The notes beneath the pieces are model-generated. The model was not told the DNA's origin. It worked only from the letters and a program-made list of their open reading frames with translations, and ran no database searches. From NCBI RefSeq assembly GCF_003945385.1, contig NZ_AP018920.1:5518001-5582000 (forward strand): a DNA stretch of 64,000 nt. The letters run 5' to 3'. Positions 1 to 7,135 of the stretch are shown in pieces. How positions within the stretch are numbered: position 1 is the stretch's first letter; each line of letters begins with the position of its first letter. Both the position numbers and the translations under genes were made by a program. The DNA is from Pseudonocardia autotrophica. Lineage in GTDB: Bacteria > Actinomycetota > Actinomycetes > Mycobacteriales > Pseudonocardiaceae.

Positions 1-1186
1 GCAGCTCGTCGTCGAGCGCCAGCTCGGTGACGAACAGCGCGACCGTGAACCCGATCCCGGACAGCGCGGACCCACCGAGCAGCTGCCCCCAGCGCAGCGT
101 GTCCGGCACCCGGCCCAGGCCGGTGCGCAGCACGAGCCAGGTGCCGGCGGCGACACCGATCGGCTTGCCGACCACGAGACCGAGGATGATCCCCCAGGTC
201 AGCAGCGAGGTCGCGGCGGCGGACAGGGTCTGCGCGTCCAGCACCACACCGGCGTTGGCGAGCACGAACAGCGGCACGATCACGTAGCTGCTCCACGGCT
301 GGATCCGCTGCTGCAGGCGCTCGTTCGGGGAGACCGCGGCGACCGCGACGACCTGCGCGGTCCGGGCCCGCTCCGGGGTCGGGTCGAGCAGGAAGTTCTT
401 GCCGGCCCCGATCGCGGCCGCCATGTCCTGCCGGCGCGGTGCGTAGGCGTTCACCAGCAGCCCGAGCGCGACACCGACGACACTCGGGTGCACCCCGGAC
501 CGCAGCACCGCCAGCCACGTCAGGATCCCGATCGTGGCGTAGAACGGGGTCCGCCAGAACCGGACGTGCCGCAGCCCCAGCAGCCCCGCCAGCAGCACCA
601 CCGCGATCAGCAGCGCGGTGAGGTCGACCTCGTCGGTGTAGAACAGCGCGATCGCCGCGACCGCCCCGATGTCGTCCACGATCGCCAGTGCCAGCAGGAA
701 CACCCGCAGCTGGTCCGGGCAGCGCGGGCCGAGCAGCGCCAGCACCCCGAGCATCACCGCGGTGTCGGTGGAGATCGCGATGCCCCAGGCCCCGGCGGCC
801 TCCCCGCCGGCGTTGAGCGACAGGAACACCAGCGCCGGGACCACGAGCCCGCCGACGGCCGCGGCGGCCGGGGCCGCGATCGCCCGCGCTCCCCGCAGCT
901 CGCCGAGCGTGGTCTCGCGGGCGATCTCCAGACCGACGGACAGGAAGAACAGCACCATCAGGCCGTCGTTCACCCAGTGCCGTACGTCCAGCGCCAGCTC
1001 CGCACCACCGAGCCGGATCGCCAGCTCGGTGTGCCAGAAGCTCTCGTAGCCGGCACCGGTGTTCGCCCAGAGGAGCGCGCCGAGCGCCGCGACGACCAGC
1101 AGCACCGCCGATCCGGACTCGGTGCCGAGGAAGCGCCGGGCGGCGTCGGAGAGATCGCCGCGCTCGACCAGGGTGGTGACCGCCAT
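1..1186 (-). CDS. nhaA: Na+/H+ antiporter NhaA (3' end beyond window)
   Basis: Integral membrane antiporter that exchanges Na+ for H+ across the cytoplasmic membrane and serves pH and sodium homeostasis. Reading the minus strand from the ATG at 1184-1186 gives about 395 residues of mostly hydrophobic helices. NhaA landmarks are visible: FFFLSVGLEIARE early, and LAIVDDIGAV with the paired aspartates that bind the transported ion. The gene runs off the left edge, so its C-terminus is unknown. That matters because some actinobacterial NhaA proteins carry a C-terminal thioredoxin/DsbA domain. Here a separate DsbA-like gene starts divergently about 50 bp away, which suggests a functional link (inference). 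Family assignment is secure; only the extent is open. Confidence 0.93.
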   Translation of the reverse strand, partial: MAVTTLVERGDLSDAARRFLGTESGSAVLLVVAALGALLWANTGAGYESFWHTELAIRLGGAELALDVRHWVNDGLMVLFFLSVGLEIARETTLGELRGARAIAAPAAAAVGGLVVPALVFLSLNAGGEAAGAWGIAISTDTAVMLGVLALLGPRCPDQLRVFLLALAIVDDIGAVAAIALFYTDEVDLTALLIAVVLLAGLLGLRHVRFWRTPFYATIGILTWLAVLRSGVHPSVVGVALGLLVNAYAPRRQDMAAAIGAGKNFLLDPTPERARTAQVVAVAAVSPNERLQQRIQPWSSYVIVPLFVLANAGVVLDAQTLSAAATSLLTWGIILGLVVGKPIGVAAGTWLVLRTGLGRVPDTLRWGQLLGGSALSGIGFTVALFVTELALDDEL

Positions 1187-1223
1187 GCAACGATCCTGCC
1201 GTTGCGCTGTGCACACTGTCTGC

Positions 1224-1229
1224 AGGAGG
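1224..1229 (+). promoter_or_regulatory. Perfect Shine-Dalgarno AGGAGG placing an ATC start
   Basis: AGGAGG sits 6 nt before an in-frame ATC at 1236. No ATG, GTG or TTG lies at a normal distance in the thioredoxin-like frame. The only nearby in-frame conventional codon is GTG 1209, upstream of this element. This site therefore decides the start of the following gene. Confidence 0.5.
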
Positions 1230-1235
1230 TGCCCC

Positions 1236-1766
1236 ATCAGCTCGATCGATCCACCTGTCGGCCCGTACGACCACACGCTGGGACCGCCGGCCGCGGAGTT
1301 CACCCTGGTCGAGTACGGCGACTACGAGTGCCCCTACTGCCGGGCGGCGGTGCCGGTGATCGAGCAGGTCCGGGAGCGGCTGGGCGACCGGCTCCGGTTC
1401 GTGTTCCGGCACTTCCCGCTGCACGAGATGCACCCGCACGCGCTGGCCGCGGCACTGGCCGCGGAGATGGCGGCACTGGAGGGCCGGTTCTGGGAGATGC
1501 ACGACGCGATGTACGCGCCGGGGCCGCCCCGGCTGAGCCAGGCCGACCTGGCCGGGCACGCCGAGACCGCCGGGGTACGGCCGGAACGGGTGCTCTGGCC
1601 GGCGACCCAGAAGGTCGAGGACCGGGTCGAGGCCGGCTTCAACGCGGCCGTGCGCAGCGGGGTGCGCGGCACGCCGACGCTGTTCGTGAACGGGGAGCAG
1701 TACCGCGGGAACGTCACGGTCGACGCCCTGACCGCGGCGCTGGAGCAGGATCCGGTCGTCTACTGA
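1236..1766 (+). CDS. DsbA/thioredoxin-fold oxidoreductase
   Basis: Thiol-disulfide oxidoreductase of the DsbA/Thioredoxin_4 type, about 176 residues. The active-site motif CPYC lies in EYGDYECPYCRAA about 35 residues from the start, and the C-terminal part has the cis-proline-type segment VRGTPTLFVNGEQYRG expected in this fold. No signal peptide is visible, so it is probably cytoplasmic. The start is unusual: AGGAGG at 1224 points to an ATC codon at 1236, giving an N-terminus (SSIDPPVGPYDHTLGP) that looks native. A GTG at 1209 is the conventional alternative. It is divergent from nhaA, which in related bacteria can be fused to such a domain. Its stop overlaps the convergent stress-protein gene by 7 bp. 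Confidence 0.85.
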   Translation: MSSIDPPVGPYDHTLGPPAAEFTLVEYGDYECPYCRAAVPVIEQVRERLGDRLRFVFRHFPLHEMHPHALAAALAAEMAALEGRFWEMHDAMYAPGPPRLSQADLAGHAETAGVRPERVLWPATQKVEDRVEAGFNAAVRSGVRGTPTLFVNGEQYRGNVTVDALTAALEQDPVVY

Positions 1767-2623
1767 CCGGCGGCCTCCGGCCCGACCAGCAGCACCGGGC
1801 AGTCCGCGTGCTGGATCAGTGACAGCCCGGTGGACCCGAGCAGCAGCCCGGTGAATCCGCCGCGCCCCCGGGTCGCGACGACCACCAGCCGGGCGCCGGT
1901 GCTGCGCTGCGCCAGCGCACGGCTCGGCTCGGACCGCTCGACGACCCGCTCGACGGCGACGTCGGGGTAGCGCTCCGACCATCCGGCGAGCCGCTCGGCG
2001 AGCGCCCGCTCCTCGGCGTCGCGCAGCCGGTCGAACGCGCCGGCGGCGCGCAGTGCCGGGGATCGGCCGTCGTGCCAGGCGTAGAGCGCGACCAGTCCCG
2101 CACCGTGCGCCGACGCCGCCTCGAACGCGTGCTCCAGCGCGGCGTCGGACAGCGGCCCGCCGTCCACCCCGACCAGCACCGGGGCGCTCTCGCGTGCGGT
2201 GCCGCGGACCACCGCCACCGGGCACTGCGCGTGCGAGGCCACCGCGAGGGTCACCGAGCCGAGAGCGGTGCCGATCCGGCCGCGGCCGGACGAGCCCAGC
2301 ACCAGCAGCGACGCCGTCCGGGACGCCTCGTGCAGCACCGACGAGGGAGCCTCGGTGTCCTGCCGGGTCTCGACCGGTACCGCCGGTGCGGTCTCCGCCG
2401 CGACGCTCCGGGCCGCGTCGAGGATCGTCCGGGCCTCCTCGCGCACGGCTGCCTCGACGTCGTCGAGCAGGGGTGCCACGGCGGCGTCGGCGTAGAGCCC
2501 GGCGATATCGAACGCGTACAGCAGGTGCAGCTCGGCGTGCCGGTGCGCGGCCTCGGCCGCGGCCCAGCGGACCGCGTCGAGCGCCGCGTCCGATCCGTCC
2601 ACCCCGACCACGATCGTGCCCAT
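1760..2623 (-). CDS. Tandem universal stress protein (two UspA domains)
   Basis: Cytoplasmic nucleotide-binding stress protein of 287 residues with two UspA domains in tandem, the usual actinobacterial form tied to dormancy, hypoxia or general stress. The first domain begins MGTIVVGVDGSDAALDAV and ends with the ATP-binding loop GSSGRGRIGTALGS. The second begins APVLVGVDGGPLSDAAL and ends with TRGRGGFTGLLLGSTG. Both loops keep the G-x2-G-x9-G(S/T) pattern. ATG 2623 is chosen because it opens the first beta strand and follows a GGGGTGG ribosome-binding site. Upstream in-frame codons would add only low-complexity sequence. The gene stands alone, divergent from the monooxygenase gene. Confidence 0.9.
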   Translation of the reverse strand: MGTIVVGVDGSDAALDAVRWAAAEAAHRHAELHLLYAFDIAGLYADAAVAPLLDDVEAAVREEARTILDAARSVAAETAPAVPVETRQDTEAPSSVLHEASRTASLLVLGSSGRGRIGTALGSVTLAVASHAQCPVAVVRGTARESAPVLVGVDGGPLSDAALEHAFEAASAHGAGLVALYAWHDGRSPALRAAGAFDRLRDAEERALAERLAGWSERYPDVAVERVVERSEPSRALAQRSTGARLVVVATRGRGGFTGLLLGSTGLSLIQHADCPVLLVGPEAAGQ

Positions 2624-2804
2624 CACAACCACCCCGTTCCCGGCCGGCATCCGATCTCCGGCCTCCACAGTGCTCCCCCGCGCGGCCCGCCGCATCCGGG
2701 CGCCGCGCCGGGCCGCCGCGGGCCCGCGCGGGCCGCGTCCGGCACCCACGATCCGGCCGAAGATCGCTACGGTGGCGGCCGTCACCGGTGACAGGGAGGT
2801 CCCC

Positions 2805-4253
2805 ATGCACGCACCGAGCGTTCTCGTCGTCGGCGCCGGGTTCGGTGGAATCGCCGCGGCGATCGAGCTGCGCGCGCACGGCATCCGGGACGTGACCGTC
2901 GTCGACGCCGCGCCCGGCCTCGGTGGGACGTGGCTGCACAACACCTACCCCGGTGCGGCCTGCGACGTCCCGAGCCACCTGTACTCGTTCTCGTTCGCCC
3001 AGCGCACCGACTGGTCGCGGCTGTGCTCCCCGCAGCCGGAGATCCTCGCCTACCTGCACGACGTGGCGCGCGAGTTCGGTGTCGCCGACCTGATCGAGAC
3101 CGGTGTCCGGATCGTCTCCGCCGACCGCCCTCGCGCGGACGGACCGTGGACGGTCACCGCCGAGGACGGCCACACCCGGACCGCCGACGTCCTGATCATC
3201 GCGACCGGCCAGCTCAACCGCCCGGTCGTGCCGGACATCCCCGGCATCGACACGTTCGCCGGGCACACCTTCCACTCCGCCCGCTGGGACCACGAGCACG
3301 ACCTTCGCGGGCGCCGGATCGCCGTGATCGGGACCGGGGCGAGCGCGGTGCAGTTCGTACCCGCGATCGCGCCGCAGGCCGGGCACCTGAGCGTGTTCCA
3401 GCGGAGCGGGAACTGGTTCCTGCCGCGGCGTAACCGGGTGTTCCCGTCGCTGTGGCGGGCCGCGATCCGGCGGGTGCCGGGCCTGCAGCGCTGGCGCCGC
3501 CGGTTCATCACCGAGTACTGCGAGGCGATCACGCTGATGATCCGGCACCCGGCCACCTGGGGCCGGCTCGGACGGCTGTACTCGACGCTGTTCATGCGGG
3601 CGCAGCTGCGCGACCCGGAGCTGCGCCGCAAGGTCTGGCCGGACTACACCTTCGGCTGCAAGCGGGTGCTGTTCAGCTCGCACTGGCTGCCCGCGCTGCA
3701 GCGGGACAACGTGTCGCTGGAGACCGAGAAGGTCACCGAGATCGTGCCGGAGGGTGTCCGCACCGCCGACGGCCGGACGCACCAGGTGGACACGATCATC
3801 TGGGGCACCGGGTTCGCGGCCACCGACTTCATGTTCCCGATGGAGGTCACCGGCCCCGGCGGGCGCTCGCTCGCCGAGGAGTGGTCCGACGGGGCGCACG
3901 CCTACCTCGGGATGACGGTGCCCGGCTTCCCGTCGCTGTTCGTCCTCTACGGGCCGAACACCAACACCTCCGGCGGGTCGATCATCCGCTACCTGGAGCA
4001 CCAGGTCCGCTACGTCCGCGAGACGCTGCAGGAGGCGCAGCGGCGTGGGAGCAGCGCGGTGGAGGTGCGCTCCGACGTCGAGCGGACCTACGACGCCGAG
4101 ATCCAGGCCCGGTTCACCGGCACCGCCTGGACCCGCTGCGACTCCTGGTACCGCGACGACTCCGGCCGGATCGTCACCAACTGGCCCGGCTACATGCGCG
4201 AGTACGACGAGCTGACCAGCCGGGTGGATCCGGCCGACTACGTCTTCCACTGA
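2805..4253 (+). CDS. Flavin-containing (Baeyer-Villiger-type) monooxygenase
   Basis: NAD(P)H- and FAD-dependent monooxygenase of 482 residues that inserts oxygen into ketones or oxidises heteroatoms; the substrate cannot be read from the sequence. FAD-binding Rossmann motif GAGFGG lies at residues 10-15, GGTW follows near residue 40, the Baeyer-Villiger fingerprint FAGHTFHSARWD at 151-162, and the NADPH-binding motif GTGASAVQ at 176-183. ATG 2805 follows AGGGAGG with 5 nt spacing. The gene is monocistronic: the stress-protein gene is divergent upstream and a strong hairpin terminator follows 7 bp after the stop. Confidence 0.9.
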   Translation: MHAPSVLVVGAGFGGIAAAIELRAHGIRDVTVVDAAPGLGGTWLHNTYPGAACDVPSHLYSFSFAQRTDWSRLCSPQPEILAYLHDVAREFGVADLIETGVRIVSADRPRADGPWTVTAEDGHTRTADVLIIATGQLNRPVVPDIPGIDTFAGHTFHSARWDHEHDLRGRRIAVIGTGASAVQFVPAIAPQAGHLSVFQRSGNWFLPRRNRVFPSLWRAAIRRVPGLQRWRRRFITEYCEAITLMIRHPATWGRLGRLYSTLFMRAQLRDPELRRKVWPDYTFGCKRVLFSSHWLPALQRDNVSLETEKVTEIVPEGVRTADGRTHQVDTIIWGTGFAATDFMFPMEVTGPGGRSLAEEWSDGAHAYLGMTVPGFPSLFVLYGPNTNTSGGSIIRYLEHQVRYVRETLQEAQRRGSSAVEVRSDVERTYDAEIQARFTGTAWTRCDSWYRDDSGRIVTNWPGYMREYDELTSRVDPADYVFH

Positions 4254-4260
4254 ACGCCGT

Positions 4261-4296
4261 CCGCCCCGCATCCCATGGCGGTGGGGTGCGGGGCGG
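4261..4296. terminator. Bidirectional hairpin between convergent genes
   Basis: A 15-bp inverted repeat (CCGCCCCGCATCCCA at 4261-4275, partner at 4282-4296) with one G.T pair and a 6-nt loop lies between the monooxygenase stop and the stop of the convergent secreted-protein gene. There is no long T-run, as is common for actinobacterial terminators. Confidence 0.75.
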
Positions 4297-4324
4297 AGGT
4301 TCACCGGCGTGACACCGGCGGGTC

Positions 4325-4609
4325 TCAGCAGCTCGTCGGGTTGTCCCGGTTCTGGGCGGCACCGCCACCCAGGACCCCGAGCACGTTGCCCACCGCGGCG
4401 TTGATGCCGGGGCAGACGTCGACGTTGTTGAGCACGTTGACGTCGTCGAGGTTGACCAGTCCGAACTGGTCACCCCGGACGTTGCCGACGTCCTGCACGA
4501 ACGAGTCGCCGTCGCCGTCATCGGTGGCCGGAGCCGCCGATGCGAGCGGGCTGAAGGCGACCAGCGCCGCGACGACGGCGATCCCGGTGACCGCAAGCTT
4601 CCTGCGCAT
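4325..4609 (-). CDS. Small secreted protein, weakly rodlin-like
   Basis: Predicted exported protein of 94 residues. It starts MRRKLAVTGIAVVAALVAF, a classic Sec signal peptide with likely cleavage after ASA, leaving a mature chain of about 67 residues. The mature part is rich in Val, Asn, Gly and Asp (GLVNLDDVNVLNNVDVCPGI) and has two cysteines, one mid-chain and one at the end, which could form a disulfide. The Asn/Val-rich texture resembles small surface proteins of the rodlin kind in streptomycetes, but I cannot claim homology. GGGGAGA precedes the ATG. An IS256 element sits about 230 bp upstream and may separate the gene from distal regulatory sequence. Confidence 0.7.
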   Translation of the reverse strand: MRRKLAVTGIAVVAALVAFSPLASAAPATDDGDGDSFVQDVGNVRGDQFGLVNLDDVNVLNNVDVCPGINAAVGNVLGVLGGGAAQNRDNPTSC

Positions 4610-4833
4610 GTCTTCTCCCCGATGGTGGGTCCGGTGGGACGGACAAGCGGACGGTAAGCAGACGGTCACGGGCGGGGATACGGGAGCGACCCGGACGGGT
4701 GATCCGTTCACCACCCGTGCCGAACCGGTGGCGTGAAACGACCCGGACGGGGTTCTCCCACGACGACGGACACGGACCGTTCCGGCACGCCGGGCGAGCG
4801 TTGCACCGGGTGACGGGCCACCGCGGCGACGGA

Positions 4834-4842
4834 CCCGATGCA
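4834..4842. repeat. Left target-site duplication of the IS element
   Basis: CCCGATGCA immediately precedes the left inverted repeat. The same 9 bases follow the right end at 6251-6259. Confidence 0.9.
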
Positions 4843-4868
4843 GGTGGCGTCCCCGCCGGTGGTGGAAG
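4843..4868 (+). repeat. Left terminal inverted repeat of IS256-family element
   Basis: 26-bp repeat matching the inverted right end at 22 positions (mismatches at positions 5, 13, 15 and 22). Confidence 0.85.
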
Positions 4869-4969
4869 TAGCGGCCCCTGTCCGGCGTGGCTGAGCACGT
4901 AGGACGGGCCATCGCGTGAGTCTCTGTATGAACCCGCCAAGGAACATGCAGAAGGAAGGACATCACGCG

Positions 4970-6196
4970 ATGGCCCTGGACCAGTCTGCCCTGCTCGAAG
5001 TCCTCGACGCACTCAAGACCGCCGATGTCGGTGACCGTGTCCGCGTCGCCGCGGAGACGATCTATCAGGCGTTGATCGAGGCCGAGCTCACCGAGTCGAT
5101 CGGCGCCGGCCGCCACGAACGCACCGAGTCCCGCACCGCCCAACGCAACGGGCACCGCACCCGCACCCTGTCGACCACCGCCGGGGACCTGGAACTGCGG
5201 ATCCCGAAACTGCGTACCGGGTCGTTCTTCCCGTCCCTGCTCGAACGCCGCCGCCGGGTCGACCAGGCCCTGTTCGCGGTCGTGATGGAGGCCTACCTCC
5301 ACGGGGTGTCCACGAGGAAGGTCGACGACCTGGTCAAAGCGTTGGGCGCTGATTCGGGGATCTCCAAGTCCGAGGTCTCCCGGATCTGCGCCGACCTCGA
5401 CACCGAGGTCGGAGCGTTCCGCGACCGCTCCCTGGCAGACCAGGCGTTTCCCTACGTGTTCCTCGACGCCACCTACTGCAAGGCCCGCGTCGACCACCGC
5501 GTCGTCTCGCAGGCGGTGGTGATCGCCACCGGCGTCCGGGCCGACGGGTGGCGGGAGGTCCTCGGGTTCGCCGTCGGCGACAGCGAGGACGGCGCGTTCT
5601 GGACCGCGTTCCTGCGCAGCCTCAAAGCCCGCGGCCTCGGCGGAGTGCAACTGGTGATCTCCGACGCCCACACCGGTCTCACCCAGGCCATCTCCGCGGT
5701 CCTGCTCGGCGCGGCGTGGCAACGCTGCCGGGTGCATTTCCTGCGCAACGTCCTGGCCCAGGTCCCCAAGGGCAACGCCGAGATGGTCGCCGCCGCGATC
5801 CGCACGATCTTCGCCCAACCCAAGGCCGACATGGTCCGTGACCAGCTCAACGTGATCGCGGCCATGCTCGGCCGCCAATCAGCGAAGGTCGAGACGATGC
5901 TGCGCGACGCCGCCCCGGACCTGCTGGCCTTCGCCGACTTCCCGGCCGCGCACTGGAAGAAGATCTGGTCGACCAACCCCCTGGAGCGGTTGAACAAGGA
6001 GGTCAAACGTCGCACCGACGTCGTCGGCGTGTTCCCCAACCCCGAAGCCCTACTCCGGCTGGCCGGTGCCGTGCTGGTCGAAGCCCACGACGAATGGCAG
6101 GCAGGAGACCGCCGCTACCTCAGCGAGGCCACCATGGCGCTGCTCGCCCCCACCCCGGCGGAGGAGGTAGCCGAGCCCGAACTCATCACGGCATGA
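4970..6196 (+). CDS. IS256-family (mutator-type) transposase
   Basis: DDE transposase of 408 residues, the normal family length. Catalytic residues are visible: first Asp in FLDATYCKAR (about D166), second Asp in LVISDAHTGL (about D232) followed by the family signature WQRCRVHFLRN, and Glu in NPLERLNKEVKRR (about E339). The N-terminal part carries the typical QRNGHRTRTLSTTAGDLEL segment. ATG 4970 follows GAAGGAAGGA; an upstream ATG at 4928 would add 14 residues. No frameshift or stop interrupts it, so it is probably active. Confidence 0.95.
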   Translation: MALDQSALLEVLDALKTADVGDRVRVAAETIYQALIEAELTESIGAGRHERTESRTAQRNGHRTRTLSTTAGDLELRIPKLRTGSFFPSLLERRRRVDQALFAVVMEAYLHGVSTRKVDDLVKALGADSGISKSEVSRICADLDTEVGAFRDRSLADQAFPYVFLDATYCKARVDHRVVSQAVVIATGVRADGWREVLGFAVGDSEDGAFWTAFLRSLKARGLGGVQLVISDAHTGLTQAISAVLLGAAWQRCRVHFLRNVLAQVPKGNAEMVAAAIRTIFAQPKADMVRDQLNVIAAMLGRQSAKVETMLRDAAPDLLAFADFPAAHWKKIWSTNPLERLNKEVKRRTDVVGVFPNPEALLRLAGAVLVEAHDEWQAGDRRYLSEATMALLAPTPAEEVAEPELITA

Positions 6197-6224
6197 TCTG
6201 ACCTGCAGAGACCCTCGCGAACGA

Positions 6225-6250
6225 CTTACACCACCCGAGGGGACGTCACC
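6225..6250 (-). repeat. Right terminal inverted repeat of IS256-family element
   Basis: Ends GGGGACGTCACC on the plus strand, the inverse of the left end. Confidence 0.85.
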
Positions 6251-6259
6251 CCCGATGCA
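6251..6259. repeat. Right target-site duplication of the IS element
   Basis: CCCGATGCA, identical to 4834-4842. Confidence 0.9.
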
Positions 6260-6316
6260 CACCACCCGGCGGAGTGAAGTCGTGACGGCGTGTCGGGAGT
6301 TCCGGCGTGTCGGCAC

Positions 6317-6347
6317 TTGATCCTCACGCGACGTGAGGCCGCATCGT
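6317..6347 (+). promoter_or_regulatory. Predicted MerR-type promoter with central dyad
   Basis: A -35-like TTGATC (6317-6322) and a -10-like CATCGT (6342-6347) are separated by 19 bp, the long spacer typical of MerR-family promoters. The spacer is filled by the perfect dyad CCTCACG-cga-CGTGAGG (6322-6338). It lies about 45 bp before the MerR/TipAS gene, so autoregulation is likely (inference). Confidence 0.6.
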
Positions 6348-6391
6348 CGATCCTGCCGTCACGAGGTGACGGCCCGACAGGAGGGGTACGG

Positions 6392-7096
6392 GTGAAGGTG
6401 GGAGAGCTCGCAGCGGCGACCGGACTGACGGTGCGCACGCTGCACCACTGGGAGGAGCGAGGGCTGGTCGTGCCGTCGGCACGGACGCACTCGGGCCACC
6501 GGGTCTACGACGACGGTGATGTCCGCCGCGTCTACCAGGTGGTCGCCCTGCGCGAGCTGGGCCTCCCGCTGGACGCCATCGGTGAGCTGCTGGTCTCCGG
6601 CGCGTTCGGCGCCGTGCTGGCGGCACACCTGGAGCAGGTCGACACCAGGCTGGCTGCGCTGCAGTCGCTGCGTCGCACCCTCGCCGGTGTCGTCGAGCGG
6701 TTGCGGCACACACCCGACCCGGCCCCGTCGGACGTACTGAGGTTGATGGACGAGGTGAGCAGGGTGAACGAGACCTTCGCGCAGTACTTCACGCCGGAGC
6801 AGGTCGCCGAGCTGCAGGAGCGGCGGACCGATGGCGAGGCGACCGCGGCCGAGTGGCCCGGCCTGATCGAGGCCGTCCGGGCCGAGATGGACGCCGGGAC
6901 CGACCCGTCCGAGCCGCGGGTGCAGGCACTCGCGGCCCGGTGGGCGGAGCTGCTGGCGGCGTTCCATCGCGGGGACCCCGAGCTGGGTGAGCGGCTAAAC
7001 CGGATGCGCACGGAGAACGCCGCCGAGGTGAGCGCCGCCGGCGGGCCGGACCAGGCGATGATCGACTACATCGGACGTACGGGGAAGGTGGGCTGA
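6392..7096 (+). CDS. MerR-family regulator with TipAS ligand-binding domain
   Basis: Transcription regulator of 234 residues. Residues 1-70 form the MerR winged-helix DNA-binding domain (VKVGELAAATGLTVRTLHHW, then RVYDDGDVRRVYQV). A dimerisation coiled coil follows (LEQVDTRLAALQSLRRTLAG). The last roughly 120 residues resemble the TipAS antibiotic-recognition domain (FTPEQVAELQERR, RWAELLAAFHRGDPELGERL). GTG 6392 follows AGGAGGGG with 5 nt spacing. Proteins of this type bind thiopeptides or other amphipathic drugs and remodel promoters with long spacers, which fits the dyad just upstream. No obvious target gene follows on the same strand; the next operon is convergent. Confidence 0.87.
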   Translation: MKVGELAAATGLTVRTLHHWEERGLVVPSARTHSGHRVYDDGDVRRVYQVVALRELGLPLDAIGELLVSGAFGAVLAAHLEQVDTRLAALQSLRRTLAGVVERLRHTPDPAPSDVLRLMDEVSRVNETFAQYFTPEQVAELQERRTDGEATAAEWPGLIEAVRAEMDAGTDPSEPRVQALAARWAELLAAFHRGDPELGERLNRMRTENAAEVSAAGGPDQAMIDYIGRTGKVG

Positions 7097-7135
7097 GCTG
7101 GAGTCCAGGCGGTGGGCAGCCCTACTCGAACCTCG

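Larger units (their letters stand above)
4843..6250 (+). mobile_element. Complete IS256-family insertion sequence, 1408 bp
   Basis: The element is bounded by imperfect terminal inverted repeats. The left end begins GGTGGCGTCCCCGCCGGTGG and the reverse complement of the right end begins GGTGACGTCCCCTCGGGTGG; 22 of the first 26 positions match. Identical 9-bp duplications flank it, in the 8-9 bp range known for IS256. It encodes one full-length transposase. Identical flanking repeats and intact coding suggest a recent, still competent insertion (inference). It lies between genes and breaks none that I can recognise. Confidence 0.92.

Noticed and set aside
488..1822. Long plus-strand open frame rich in Gln, Arg, His and Pro opposite nhaA and through the thioredoxin-like gene
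   Set aside because: It is the mirror of GC-rich coding DNA on the other strand and frame; composition is unnatural and no domain is visible, whereas nhaA and the DsbA motif are clear.
4610..6391. A gene interrupted by the IS256 element
   Set aside because: Joining the flanks at the target duplication gives no long frame or known motif; the insertion looks intergenic.
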